From: Casuarius casuarius
Lineage: Eukaryota; Chordata; Aves; Casuariiformes; Casuariidae
Direction: 5' to 3'
DNA: 64,000 nt
Assembly: GCA_003342895.1 (NCBI GenBank)
Contig: PTFA01000198.1
Location: 1,815,640 to 1,879,639 of the forward strand
The translations under genes and the position numbers were made by a program. Each line of letters begins with the position of its first letter. The first letter of the stretch is position 1. Positions 1 to 12,741 of this stretch are shown piece after piece. Under the pieces are notes generated by a model. That model had not been told where the DNA came from and ran no database searches. It saw nothing but the letters and a program-made list of their open reading frames with translations.

Positions 1-3000
1 TGTTTACATCCAGGTAGGACTAGAAAGATATTTGGAGTTTCCTCTTGCTCATTCTGTTTCTGGCTTGACCACTGATTCCCCGGAGGAGCGCTGGTAGCAG
101 CGAGTGTGTTGTACCCGTGACAGGAATGCCTGTTGTTAAAAGAATGGCCTGATCACCAGTTCACTACAAATCGGTAAGGTAAGGTGCTTTCTAGCTAGCA
201 GGAAGACTTATAAGAAGCTACATTGGGCAGAAGATGGTAAATACCTTAGGCAGATGTGCATGCCTGATAGGGTGGGAAAACTGGCCTCCAACTTGGTAAC
301 ATTCTTGTTCAAAATATACATTTTCTTCCCATGAACTGTCTGGCTCCCTTCCCCTTGAAGCTCTCTATGTTCAGTGCCTGAATTGATGATGTGGATAAGA
401 TCAAATTCAACCTGACAAAACAAGTTAGACTATGTGAAATCCTCCCTTTCTCTAGCCTTTCCTATGGGGAAACAAATGTCACTTCTGCTTAATGGAAAGT
501 TATTTTGCTGGGAATTGAGGCTTTTGGATTCAGTGAAATTGCGCAAGCAGTTTTCTGCACATGGAGATTGGATTTTTGTTTGTTTTTTCCTTGCATGGAT
601 CTACATGGGAACCTTAAGGTGATATATCAAGTAGGGATTCAGTGCCAGCAGCTCATTCTTCACTGCCCTTGCTGGCAGTTGGCTTCTTCTGAAGACTGGG
701 CATCGCTGGCCATGGGATCAGGCATGGGAGTGGGACTTGAAAGTGGTTTTGCTTTGTGCTGGAGTAGTATGATACTTGGGGAACAAATATGTAGGTTAAG
801 GGATGACACCACCACTCTGATCTTTTTGTTTGCAGATACCTACCTGGCAAGCTAATACCTCCTAGCTAGGTTGTCCTCTCTAGTTTTCTTTTTCTCATGC
901 AGAGAGAAAAAGGGCCATATCTGTCTGGGAGGGGCATGATAGCTGATCAGGATGTAACTAAAACATCAGTTAAATGTCAGCCTCGACATACTAAACTGGA
1001 GGACTGGTTTCTTTGATTATCTCTTGGGAAAACACAAGCTGTAATGGGAGCTGTTCCGTTAATTAAAACTCTGCCATAAAGCATGCTTGTTGCTCTGGTT
1101 GTCCTAGCGCTTGCTGTCCAAACCCCATGTATTCTGAAAGAAAATCTTTCAGATTAGTACAATCTTTAGATGTGCTTGTATGAAGAAAGAATTTAAATCA
1201 AAAATAGAGGGAGGTGGAAGGAACAGAGTGACAGGAAAAGAAAACTGCCTGTGGAAACGGTTCAAAATTATTTCTTTCTCTGAAATAACCTTCATTAAGT
1301 TTTTTTGAGGTTATATAACTTTCATGATCTAACATGTTATATTACAACATAAACTTATTTAGACCTGAAAATATGTGGTCTTTATGTTTGGCCTTGTTAC
1401 TTATTTTTATGCAACACACAGTTTAAGCTCAGTAGCTTTTAACAATAGTAATTAAAAAAACAGTTCTTTTTTTTTTTTAAATCTTTGAAAAGATATTATG
1501 TCCAGTCTCAGTGTTCTGTGGTTCTTTATTCTTTTTTCTAGCTGCAGGTAATGTGCTCATAGTAGGTCTTGCTTGTAGCTAAATGTAATGTTTAGTCTTG
1601 AAACTTTATAGCACGTAAGACTAGGAAAAAGTTTTTCCAGCCAGCTTGGAAACTTCCCTTGGTGAGTTATAAACGGTGTCAGCGTTAGTATTTGTGTGTG
1701 TGAGGAGACAGATCTTTGACTCTTTCCAAATATGGCATTTACACTTCTAAGGTTAATGCTGTCTTTTAACTGCATAATACATCATGATGGCCCCAAGCTC
1801 TCTCTCCAAATCCTTTTCTGTGGGACAATTTCTGCTCTTTCTTGGGTGGGTGCTGGTGTGACATGGTCTTTTTTGAAGGTCCCAATAATTAAGTGGCTAA
1901 GCCTCAGTCTGATTTATATTAGAGTACTGGAATATCTCAAAAGCTCAAAGTTCCTCATTGAGATTAAGAGATGAGAATAAAGTACCGGGTTTTTTTGTTG
2001 CTGTTATTTTTTGTCCCCCTACAAGGGAGGCAGATGTATCAGCTCAGTGGCTGGCAGTAATAAAATGGCAAATAGATTATTAGAAAAAACTACTAGGAGG
2101 ATGAAAGAGAAAGCATCATCATGCCACTGCTAAACTCATGGTTTGCTCATGTCTTGTGCAGTCTGTGCAGTATTGGTCCTCTCATCTTAAACAGTATACA
2201 ATAGGTTAAGAAAAGATGAAGAAAGTGGTGACTTGCAAGTCTTAAACTCAGAGAAGATACGGGAGATGGAGGCTGGGAAAAGCATATCATAAAAGTTTAT
2301 AAAATCACAGGAGCTATGGAAAAGGTGAATAGCGAAGGTGTATTCACTATTTCTTACAACATGTAAACTGTAAGTATGGAATCAAATAATCAGTTGGCAC
2401 GTTTAAAACAAACCAGAAAGCATATTTTTTCCACACCAGCATAATTAAATGATGGTATGCCTTGCCACAGGACTGTTTCAAAGGCTGAAAGATTCAAACC
2501 ATGATCACACAAATCAATGGAAGAAAAAAATCCACAAAGGATTCCTGAATGCAAATTTGTAGATACAGTCTCTGGATGAGGAAGTTCAGAGCTGGGAGGA
2601 TACACTAGGGAAATGCTACTGTATCCTTGTCCTGCTGCTAAACGCTTTCTCTAGGCAATCCAACCGCTTGAGGAAAATCAGAAGATGAGATGATCTTTGA
2701 CCTAACCCTGTTCTTGCAGAGCAGCTGGGAAATTTCCCTGCCTGTATTCCAGGAAAGCCTCTGTCCTCCTCCAGATTTCTTCCCTGTGAAGGTCTGATTC
2801 CTGCGGAAATATGCAAAGATGGCAGAGTCCAAGCAACTTGTGTTATATCCTACAAGAGATCATCTGTGTCCTATGCCCAGACTCATCGAATGATGGGACA
2901 ACAGAAGGGAGCTGGTCTCACCTCTCGGTTTCCTAATGCAATGTAATAAAATGGAACAACCCGATGGAGCTTCCACGAGTCCAGCAGCTGCACAGCCACC

Positions 3001-3314
3001 CTGTCTGCTTCTTGCTTTGCTCCTGCAGCAGGGTTGCTTAATGCTGTACCGTAGCTGCTATGTACCCTTTAAAATGAGCGTACAAATTTTCAGGTCATTT
3101 ATCCCCAAATTGCAGATTTTCCTGAGATATAATCTGGAAGTGAGGCCCACCTTGCCAGAAAGTGTTAAATAATGAATATGTCAAAAGCTTATTATCTGTC
3201 TTAGTAACAGAATTAAGCCATTAACTGAATGGTATGCAAGATATTTCTGTTGTTTTTGATGCTAGGGTCATATCCAGTATAATTTGGGAGGGGTATTTTT
3301 GTGGGAGTTTGGGT
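1..3314. other. Non-coding unique sequence, no gene seen
   Basis: AT-leaning single-copy sequence. Open frames are all under about 120 codons, many begin at non-ATG codons, and none shows a domain I recognise. I see no retroposon 3' end, tRNA or promoter-like CpG cluster. A T-rich stretch at 1466-1480 is the only low-complexity patch. Probably intergenic or deep intronic. Confidence 0.6.
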
Positions 3315-3347
3315 GTTTTCTTTTTTCTCTCTTTTTTTTTTTTTTTT
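3315..3347 (+). repeat. Pyrimidine / poly-T tract
   Basis: Pyrimidine-rich run ending in 16 consecutive T (3332-3347). It is followed at once by CAACAG, so it resembles a splice acceptor (AG at 3352-3353). It equally fits a plain homopolymer expansion. The open frame after it is discussed in the findings. Confidence 0.8.
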
Positions 3348-4323
3348 CAACAGGGGAAGTTAGATTCCCATGTGTTTCAGAAATGGGTGAAAGGAATTTG
3401 CTCACTTTCCAAAAAAAGTTCTGCTTCACTAACTGAGAGTGGAAAATTTCCACAGAAAGAATTGTTTGAGAAAGTTAAGCATGAGTGAGCACAAGGATTT
3501 TGCAATCTTCATGTAATAACTGAGGTTTTTATGCATGATAGCAGTGTGTAGAATAGTTGAGACTTCTAAGAATACAGTGTTTTTAATGCTTTCATGAGCA
3601 CTGTCTCAGTGCTCAGAGCACTTTCATGAGTAACTAGTTATGCAGATTCATTTAGACAGATGATTAATTAGACTTTTTTTGACTTTTGAGGAAATCAGCT
3701 TTTATTTCCCATGTGTTATTCCTAAAAAGCCCTAATCATACTCTAACATTCCAGCTTCAAACCAAATGAATCCAAATCGTGCAGTTGGAAACCATATGGA
3801 AAATGTTTAAGTTGGTAGATAAAATTCATCTGTGCTCTAGCTAGAAACTCAGTGAACTGCTGTGAAAATCAAAAACAGATGAGAAATTGGATTTGCTGTC
3901 TTTGGGAACAGAATCCAATAGATGGTTTTAATTTACCATGCACTTGAATGCTCTGTATGATTTTGATGGGAATGCAGCTAAGATGATGAGTATTAATGAG
4001 TGTGGTAGTTGTGCTGCTTTTCCAGGTGGGCTGCTGGTGGGATCGAAGATGGTCTCTCTTGAGTATTTTTGGATGCAACGGCAGGAGCCGAGCTGAAGAA
4101 ATCTGTACTATTGCTGTTCTTTCTGAAGTTCCCCTGGGCAAAGGGAGGGCTTTTACTGCTCATCTGGTACTGTCTTTAAACACAAAGGAAAGATAAGTGG
4201 AAAGGTAACTGCTTTGTAATTTGAATTAATGCTAGCTGTGTGAACCTGAAGATACTGGGTAGCTTCTTAGTGGTGCCTGGCTTCTAAGAAACATGAAAAG
4301 CAACAAAACAGAAGCTCTTCCCC

Positions 4324-4360
4324 TATATATATATATGTGTGTGTGTGTGCGCGTGCATGT
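4324..4360. repeat. (TA)n(TG)n compound microsatellite
   Basis: 37 bases of uninterrupted pyrimidine-purine alternation: TA repeats (4324-4336), TG repeats (to 4349), then a GCGCGTGCATG-type end. A 7-bp hairpin (GTGCATG 4353-4359 with CATGCAC 4366-4372, 6-nt loop) abuts it. Alternating pyrimidine-purine DNA of this kind can adopt Z-form or cruciform structure. Confidence 0.9.
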
Positions 4361-7345
4361 CAAAGCATGCACACATGAAAACCGACACAGAATTTCCAAA
4401 GGCGTAGGAGTGCTAGCTGAGAGGGACAGGATATCCTTCTGATTATTCCTGAGCGCTAGTTCAGTGTGTGAATATGCCTTCAGACAGAAGCTTTTAGGCT
4501 CTGTTGCCGGAAGCTGTTTTATAGCATGTTCTTCCCGCAAAAGGCAAATCGTGTATATAGGGTCTGACAGCCAGGGTGGGCAAGCTAAGCAGTATGGAGC
4601 ATGCTCAGGTGGGAGGCTGGAAATTCTCGCCAACGTGTAAGCTAAGGAAGCCTGACTGTACCACGCTGCCACAGAAAGCAACTGATTTAGCAGTGAAAGG
4701 CTCTACTTACTAGGCTGTAATTGAAGTTATAGATGTCTTGGTTTGGAAGCTTATGGAGAAATGAATCGAGCAGAGCCAGCTTTTCTTTTAGAAGCAAACC
4801 AAGCTTCAAAAGTTTTTATTTTGTGTGGACTTTGTTTATACAACATATCTCTAAAAGATAATTCCTTACTGATTATTTGATAGGGCTTTGTTAAGAATGA
4901 AGCTTATTTAAGATGATTCCTAACTTGTAGGTTGTTTTCCCTATTAAGTTGTATTTACGTCGTGAAACTTCTGCTGTATCCTAAGACACTGTCGCCATAC
5001 AAACTGTGCTTTGGGGGAGCATGGGCAGCCTTCTCTTGCTGGGCTCTGTCTTGCTAGTCATATGCTGGAAGGTAAGCGAAAGATTTTGGTCTCTCATTTT
5101 TGTCAGGCACTTCCATTTCACATTTATGTGTATTAAAACGAAGAGATGCCTGTTAGTGTCTATCGTGTAGGCCAAGTTTAAGACGCCCATTCTGTTTTTC
5201 CATTAACGATTCTCCAATATCATCAAAGTGGAAGTGTCTGGTTTATTGTTGCTGCTTCATGGTTCTCCCTCCTGCTTTTAGCTAGGTGAAAGGGGGAGCA
5301 AGTCCCTCTCAAAAGGATGTGATGGGTGACTGACCTATAGCCACGTCTGGCCAGTAGGTGAACATGACTGTGCAAGAGCGAGCAGGCAGAAAGCCATTTT
5401 TAACCCCCCAGACTTAGGGATTGTGTAAAAGTGAACAAGCTTGCCAGCGGAAAGTCTGTCATTGTATGTTACTCCCTCCCTGTCTATTGCAAGTACTGTT
5501 GTACCAGATACTTCACAAGATGCATGAACACACAGAGGTTGAAGTTTCAACTTCGGCCTAGATTTTATATCCCAGCCATCATAACTTGGAGTGTTTTGAG
5601 GTGCATTTTAGTAAAGGCACCAGCATTTGGCACCTCTCGCACTCTTTGGTGTGCGTGGGGAGGGGGCTAAGCTGGATGTACTCTGTGCTATTGTACCTCT
5701 GATGTGTTAGTGTTCCCGGAGTAGTTGCAAATTAAATCAAAACACAGTCTCCTTGATGGGTACTTCTGTAGTGAATTCCAGTGCCAGAAGCTCCAATGTA
5801 TTTGACTATCTTTATTGGTAACATGGAAAAAGAGATGGTTTGGAGAACTTCATTTGAAGAGGCACAGTCACTCGGAAAGTCACAGTACCTGCAGCGCAGC
5901 TTGGAGTCACTGGAGCCGGGGGCTCTCCAAGAGGTCTGCAAGAAGAAAGGAGCTGGCTCCAAGTGGGACACGCTTTGCTCAAGTTTCTGAGTACTTCTGC
6001 CTCCAACACAAGAGAGACTTCGTAGGCAGGAATGGCACTGTAGTTGTCTTTTAAGGCCATAAAAAATATAATTTGCTAAGCTAACTTTGATGGTTGTCAA
6101 ACAGCTGTCTTGGGTCTGGGAATAGAGCCAGGAGGAGATGCATGGATTGGCACTTCTTTAAGTGGTAAGTGGGATTCAATGGAGCTCAGCAGTAGTGTGG
6201 CTCAGGGATAGTTGCTTCTGGACAGCTAAAAAGCCTGCTGCCAAGTTACTTGAAAGAAGTGGAGGCTATCTGTGTGTCTGCTACACTGCTGCATTTTTCC
6301 AAAATGAAGTCTGTGTTCCCTTTCCCCTATTTAAGATTTCCCTGTTTGTTCATGGTCCAAAGATGCTTGTGAATTAGAAACGCTGAGTTCATTTAGGGAA
6401 CTAGGGCTTTTGTGAACAATGCTTTTTCTAATTTCCAAGTTAGCTGGTTGGCATCTTACACTGCTTTATGTATTTGCACCAAAATGCCCTACAGCTTAGT
6501 GTATTTAGACCCCACCATTGGAGTTGGTGGTAACTGCTTCTGGCTCTGTGCTGCATGAGATATAGTTTGCATAAAAAAATGGTAACCTTGGATGAAATAC
6601 ACTGGTTTTGCTGCTGCTGCTGACCTCTCAGAAGAGGTTTATTTATCTATAAATGCATACACACATATACTCCACTTGCAACAAATCTTTCAGCTCAGTG
6701 GGGCCAGCAGCACAATCACCTCCAGAGAGATATTAAGAGAAGTTTCCACCAGGCTGTAAAGAATGGTTGTATACCATGATCATGAGTAATGTCTTGGTAT
6801 GGTCAAAGGGAGTTTATAGAACTTGTGTAAACTTAGTATCTGCTTAGGGAAAAATCTGCCGCTTTTTGCAGAAATGTGAATTTAGCGGTTATATCAAAGA
6901 GCAACGAGTACCTTTTTAAATGCAGTGCAAGTGAAATCTCTTCATCTTGTAGTAGGTCAGACATATTTATTTGCTTGAGAGTGTTGAGTGAGAGAGAGGC
7001 TTTGTAGTGAACTCATATTTCATATTCCTCATACTGCTCACTTTTAACAAGAGAATCTAATAACAAAAATTCAGTAATAAAACAAAAAAGGAGAAAGTTT
7101 GCTTGTGATTTTTGAAGATGTATATGTGGCTAAATCAGGGCTATGGACCAGGCCACATCTATATGGACGATCCAGAAGATTAAAGCATAACATAAGAACT
7201 GCCATGAAGAACAAGAACCAGAGTCTGTTTTGCCCACTATCCTTTGACAATTGGAGGAACGAACATCCGTGGAAGGAGTATAAAAAAAGAAAGGTGTAGA
7301 TCAGGTGATCTTTCCCCTGAAATCACCTCCTATTCCTTTTCAGGT
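4361..7345. other. Non-coding unique sequence, no gene seen
   Basis: Apart from the hairpin at its left edge, this stretch shows no repeat or exon I can support. Overlapping open frames on both strands at 5730-6100 (up to 122 codons) reflect a locally higher GC content and resemble no known family. Confidence 0.55.
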
Positions 7346-9500
7346 TTTTCTATATCTTTTTTGAGATAAGGAGAGCAAGAGGGAAAGGGAATACTGAATT
7401 AAATACAATGTGAAACATGTGAATGAACCATGGATTTCTACAATGGTTTTTGAAATGGACATATTTTCTCCTTCCTTCTTTCCTAACAATTCCTAACACT
7501 TGATGTGCTCTTTTAGCTACTTGCTGGTAATTTATCTGGTATTCTACGTGTTACCTGTTAAAACATCAGGATAATTTATGTGAATACCTAACAGCTAACA
7601 TAGAGACCATCACTGCAGAGGAATAGTTAAGGTTGTCTTTCCCCATTTACATTACTTTTTATTTACATTACATTTTATCTTTCATTTTATCACTTAATTA
7701 GCAAACAGTGGGAAATTCCTGACCTTTCATAGGATTAGGTCTAAACTATCCTGAATGATTTTGCATGATCAGCAAACTCTATTGCCCTGCATTTCCCTCC
7801 CTATTCCACCTTTTCCTGTTGCTTAAGAAAATGTTGAATAGCACAGGTCCCAGTATAGACTCGTGGAGGATCCTTCTTACGATTTTCAACTCTGAAAATT
7901 AAATCTTTGTCCTATCTCTTAACAAATTATTAATTCATGAAAGGACTTTGCTGTTATCCTGTGACAGACAGCCCATAGTAGGGTAATGGCTGTCAAAGAC
8001 ATTCAGAAGTCTAAGTTAATATCTTTGGGGGAAAATCCTAGTACTTTATATGCTGTCGGTGTTATTAACATGCTGATGAATTCTTCAAAGCATTCTGAAA
8101 GATTTATTGGGCATGACTTTGTATTAGGAAAGACCATTGACTCTTCATCATTAAATCATGGTTATCCCTATGTATCTTCTTTTTATTATTATGTATTTTA
8201 CTGGCCTACATGAGCCAGTAAATTAAATTCCTTACTCTTTTATTTTCAGGAACACCCTTGAGCCATTTTAAGATTTGTGACACAGTTGCCCCTTGCATTC
8301 CTCTGCAAGTGAGGGATATTTAAGTGATAAGTTATGCACCACAGTAGCTCAGGAAAATTACTCTCTAGTCCTGGTGATTTATTGCTGTTCATCTTATAGA
8401 ACTGAGAAAAAGCCTCTTTATCACTTCAGTTTGAAACTGTTCCTCAAACTCAGTCCTCATGAAGACTAGCTTTAGTGAGTGAACCTGCCTGACCTCCTTT
8501 ATTGTGAACGTATAATGGAAGGAACTCATTAGCTTTTCTGCAATGAAATTACCTTCTTAAGTGTTCGTATCTTTATGATCTGTTAGTTTCAGAAACTTTC
8601 TGGCAGACTTAATGCTTCTAGTATGTTTTAAAAAGTTTTAATTAGTAGTCTTTATACCTATAGCAAGTTGTACTTTAAAATCTTTCTCTTGTTGGCTAAA
8701 ATATACTTTTAACTTAACTTGGCAGAATGTACTCCCTTTTCTCTTTTCTCCGTCTGGCCATGCCTTCCACATTTTGAAATGTCTTCCTACTTCTAATACC
8801 TGTCTTTACTCAGATGTTTAGCCATGTCGTCTTTTTTCTTACTGTTACTCTTGGATTCTCACTCTTGCTCTCTCTTTTGTCAGGTGGCCTGCAAGCTGAG
8901 AGTCTTTATGTGATTATTTTTGAATAGCCTCTCTGCTGCCTGCAATCACTCTGTGCCTGTAGCTGGTCTTTTGAAATTTCTTTTAACTATTATTCCTATT
9001 TTTGTGTAATTCTCTTTTTAAACTTAAACGTTCCTGTGGTGGAATTTTGAGGTGTTTTGTCTCCTACAATGTTATTAGAACTGATTATATTGTGATCACA
9101 AAACGGTAGTTTTTCTGAGGTTCTGCTTAAACCAGATCTTGTGCTGACCTGAGAATCACTTCTTTGATGGATTTTTTTTTTTTCAAATTAACTATTGATA
9201 TAATCTAAATAGTTAATTTCTGAATCAAGCCACCACGTGAGTTTTATCCAGTCAGTATAGAGGTTGCTGGAGTGTCCCATTCTCATTGTCAGTCTTTGCA
9301 GCCTCTCTAATCTCTATTAACATTTTATGGTCCCTTTTGCCAATATGACTGGATCTGACCTATACTTTAGTTGGATCCTGTAGGCGAAGTCTATATAGGA
9401 ATAGAATTTCAACCAATAGGGAATTGTGGCACAGTTATAAGCATTCATTTTCTTCAGTTTCTGTAACTGTTTAAAATATATTTTGACCTCCTGCACTTGG
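7346..9500 (-). mobile_element. Ancient CR1-like LINE, ORF2 relic (dead)
   Basis: About 2.1 kb of decayed non-LTR retrotransposon in antisense; it reads 5' to 3' from 9500 down to 7346. On the minus strand the reverse transcriptase landmarks appear in order. NKSPG is at 8366-8384, matching the NKSPGPDG motif. DINLDF-stop is at 7991-8023, matching DIVYLDFQKAFD. SILGPVLFN, intact, is at 7833-7859. EFADHAK is at 7759-7779, matching the catalytic FADD box with its second Asp changed to His. SPYLKKDI is near 7352-7373. The part from about 8600 to 9500 lines up with the endonuclease end as I remember it from sauropsid CR1 elements. Stops and frameshifts occur throughout, and neither the 5' end nor the 3' tail is visible. 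CR1 elements copy themselves by target-primed reverse transcription. This copy cannot, and its decay suggests an insertion older than the avian radiation. Subfamily not assigned. Confidence 0.88.
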
Positions 9501-12500
9501 AAGACTTATTGTCATTCTTGGAAAATGTTTGACTTAATATTATAGCCTCCTAAAATGTGTCTGAAATATCATGCCTTGCTTTAAATATAATAGATATTTC
9601 AGATCATGTTTAAAGTTTTGAAGTTGCTTGAAAGTATCTACAAAGGCAAAAACCAAAATCTCAGACTGAAAAATATCTGAATTTCGAGAAAGCTCAGATC
9701 TATGCATGGAAAGTAACCCCGTCTCTGCTAGAACAGTTCTATTAGTTTGTATCAGTTAAATGAAGCAGGAATAGAATTTCTGTAGTGGAGGAAATGAAAG
9801 GCATGTTAGAAAGCCACAATTAGCTGCTTGTCTTATGATCTTTGGCAAATGGTTCCTGTTGGAGAGGCCGTTGCAGACAAAGGCCAATTTGCTCACTGCA
9901 CAGCACAGAACAACTAATTTACATCATTCAACAGAGCTGAAAGCAGCTGATGTTATTAGAAAGAAGGAGCAATAAACAATTTTGTTGTGAAATGGATTGA
10001 ACAGTGTCTTTTGCCAGGGATAACTAGACCGACCTTTGACACTTCACAGGCAGAATTACGGCGATAGGAATGAAAGTTGCATAATGAACTACAATGTTGT
10101 ACAAAACATGAAACACATCTTGTTCTTGCAGGAGATATTGTGTAGCTGAGGAATAAATTATTTGTTATTAGCTAGCTCAATTTCTACAAACTTGGAAAGG
10201 CAGATAAATAATTTTGTATAATGTATACTGTCTGAAGTACAGTCCAGGGGTAATATAGGTAGCTAGTGCCTTTCATGATTGCCTGATCAGGACTTAAATA
10301 TAGGTCTGTAAAATGGTTTGATAGCATACTGTAGTGATTATATACCCAATAGCCATCATATATTTAAGAGTTAAATGCAGAAGCCTCTGAGAGAAACACA
10401 GCTTTTTAAACAGTATATAATGGCAGTAAGTAGCAACTTAAGAAATGGCAGGTGAAGAAACACCAGTCTACAAGAAATCGTCATTAAAAACATAAGAGCC
10501 CCATTTTGTACCAAAGACCTACCTTGTCCAGTATCTGGTCTGATAGTGACCAAAAATGGATAAATGCCTAGGGAGGAGTGCGAGAACGAAGTGAACATGT
10601 AGGATTTTCCTGAAAGTACTCTGCCAGGCTCCAACCATTTGCTGCTCAGGGAATTCCCAAGCCAGACATGACTTCTATGCATTTAGTAACCAATAAACTT
10701 CAATAAACTGGACAAGCTCATGGAAGGGAGACTTCTCCTCAAACACATGTAAACTTTTAGCATCCACAACAGTGTTCTTCAACTTAACTATTCTTCATGT
10801 GAAGAACCACTTCCTTTTTGTTTTTTCTGTGGAGAAAAACACTGAGATTTATTTTCTAAAACTCTGACCTCTCAGCAGTTTGGCTAGATCCATGACTAGA
10901 GTCCTAAAATTCAACAGCAGGGAGATACTGTGGAGACCGAATGCATGCACTCAACATAAAGTTAGAGCGGGAGATGAGGTCAGCACCTTTTATGCATTCA
11001 GAAAGGGTCATATACCACAAGACTGCCATTTTGTCATTCAGAAGTTGTAAGTAGTCAGTGCCTTTGCTCTAATCGGTCTGGGACTGTGTTGGACGTTCCT
11101 TGGAGGTGTGCCTGCCTAGCAGATTTAAACCTGGTCTCTGTGTCAGCACAACCTAATAAGGTTATGGGCTGTGACAAGCACGTTGCATGCACCTGGAAAT
11201 GGGAGAAAGGCAGGCGTGCAATGAGCTTACCCGCTGCTCTACATGAAAGCAGAATTACTTTTATATTATCTTGATAAAACTAGTCATCAACCTCTGTGCG
11301 GCAGAAAATCAACACAGTCTGTAGACTTGGAAGCCATTTTTTTTCCACATGCCTTTTCATCTATTTTCTGTCCCTTATGACTGCCTCTGGACAATATTCC
11401 CGATATTGTCATATTGTTCCTCTGTGCTTGGTTCTCTGTAGTCTGCTGTTGGAGCTGGACTTATATTTGACTTTGGAACTCTTCAGGTAGGCTTATTTGT
11501 TTTTCTAGTCTATGGTACCTACTCTACCAGGAGTCATGGTCTATGACTAGACTCTTAGATTACTTAGTAATAACCAATAACAATAGCTGGCCCACGGTGA
11601 ACGGGTTTGCATATTCCCTGTTGGCTTTTAATCTTAATGAAAAAGTATTTCCACACTGAAGAAGGAAAAGGTCTTTGGTAAACTAGCAGAGAAGATGAGC
11701 TTAAAATTTGGCTTCCTCTTACCTTGAATGCAATCCACTTTGTCTTAACTAACACTTAATTTGAATTTATTGGCTGATTGTATAGTCGGGGGAGCTAACT
11801 AAGGCAATCTAGCACAAGTCAGGCCTTACAATTTTTTTCTATAATATAGACATACCTAAAAATTAAGGAAAGGGCAGCAGAAATGTACTGCTCAACTATT
11901 TAAGGAAACTTTATCTCTATTAAGAAGTGACTCCAGCTGTTTTTTGAAGGCAGAAGTGAGTAAAGATTTTCACATAAGATCTACTGGTATCCGATTGTCA
12001 GCAGATTTCTTCTGTCCCTGTTTGCAATTAGTTGACAAAGAAATGTTTGTCTGAAGAAGGAACAGGACTAAATAGCTGGCAGGGGAAAAAAATCAATAAA
12101 AATACAAAATAATGCAAAAAATGCTTGGGCTACCCTTGAAATTCTATTTATATCTTATTTATATTAGGCTGCACTTTTTATTTAGCACACTAATATATTT
12201 TAAGAAGAATTAAATTGGTAGCTGGTGTCTTTGTTTTCATTGAAAATATGTAAAATGGACTAAACCATCAGCATGATTTAACACTTGATTTCCTGGCTGT
12301 ACTTTCTGAACTTCTCTGAACCAAAGTTATTTTGCTTGGTTCTTGCCTCAAATGTTTTCATTGAGCAAGAGAAATAAAATAAATGATATCACTTTTCAGT
12401 GTCAGAAGAGTGAAACCTTTCTCTTGGTTCATGAAATTGTTTGCATTGTGATTAGTTACAACTCCTTAACAACAGGTAAAGAAGATAAGATTTCTTTGTC

Positions 12501-12691
12501 ACGAATTTCTCTTTCTCAGCCAGGCAAAGGATTTCACTGCCAGAAATTGGCTTACTCCACCTATGTGGAGATAAATGGGGGTACTTACAGCAAGAAGACT
12601 GAAGCACTGTGCCATTGAAGAGTGCCATGTCAAAAGCTGAGAGACTTAGGAAATTTTAGGAAAACAAAAATCCTGGTGCTCATTGTCCAAA
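9501..12691. other. Non-coding unique sequence; possible conserved element at 9820-10170
   Basis: No gene or recognisable repeat. The part around 9820-10170 has the texture of vertebrate conserved non-coding elements: AT-rich, with isolated CpGs and several ATTA/TAAT and ACAAAG/ACAAT cores. That is an impression, not a measurement. The 14-mer AGGAATAGAATTTC occurs twice, near 9398 and near 9768. Confidence 0.5.
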
Positions 12692-12724
<33 letters not shown>

Positions 12725-12741
12725 TTCTCCCTTCTCCTTCA
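12692..12741 (+). repeat. (TC)n / poly-T microsatellite
   Basis: About 12 TC units (12692-12715), then a T run of about 14 and a degenerate pyrimidine tail. No acceptor-linked open frame follows. Confidence 0.9.

Noticed and set aside
4232..4681. 149-codon minus-strand frame
   Set aside because: Runs through the TA/TG microsatellite, which adds stop-free repeats (ICRTHTHIYIYRG-like). Chance frame.
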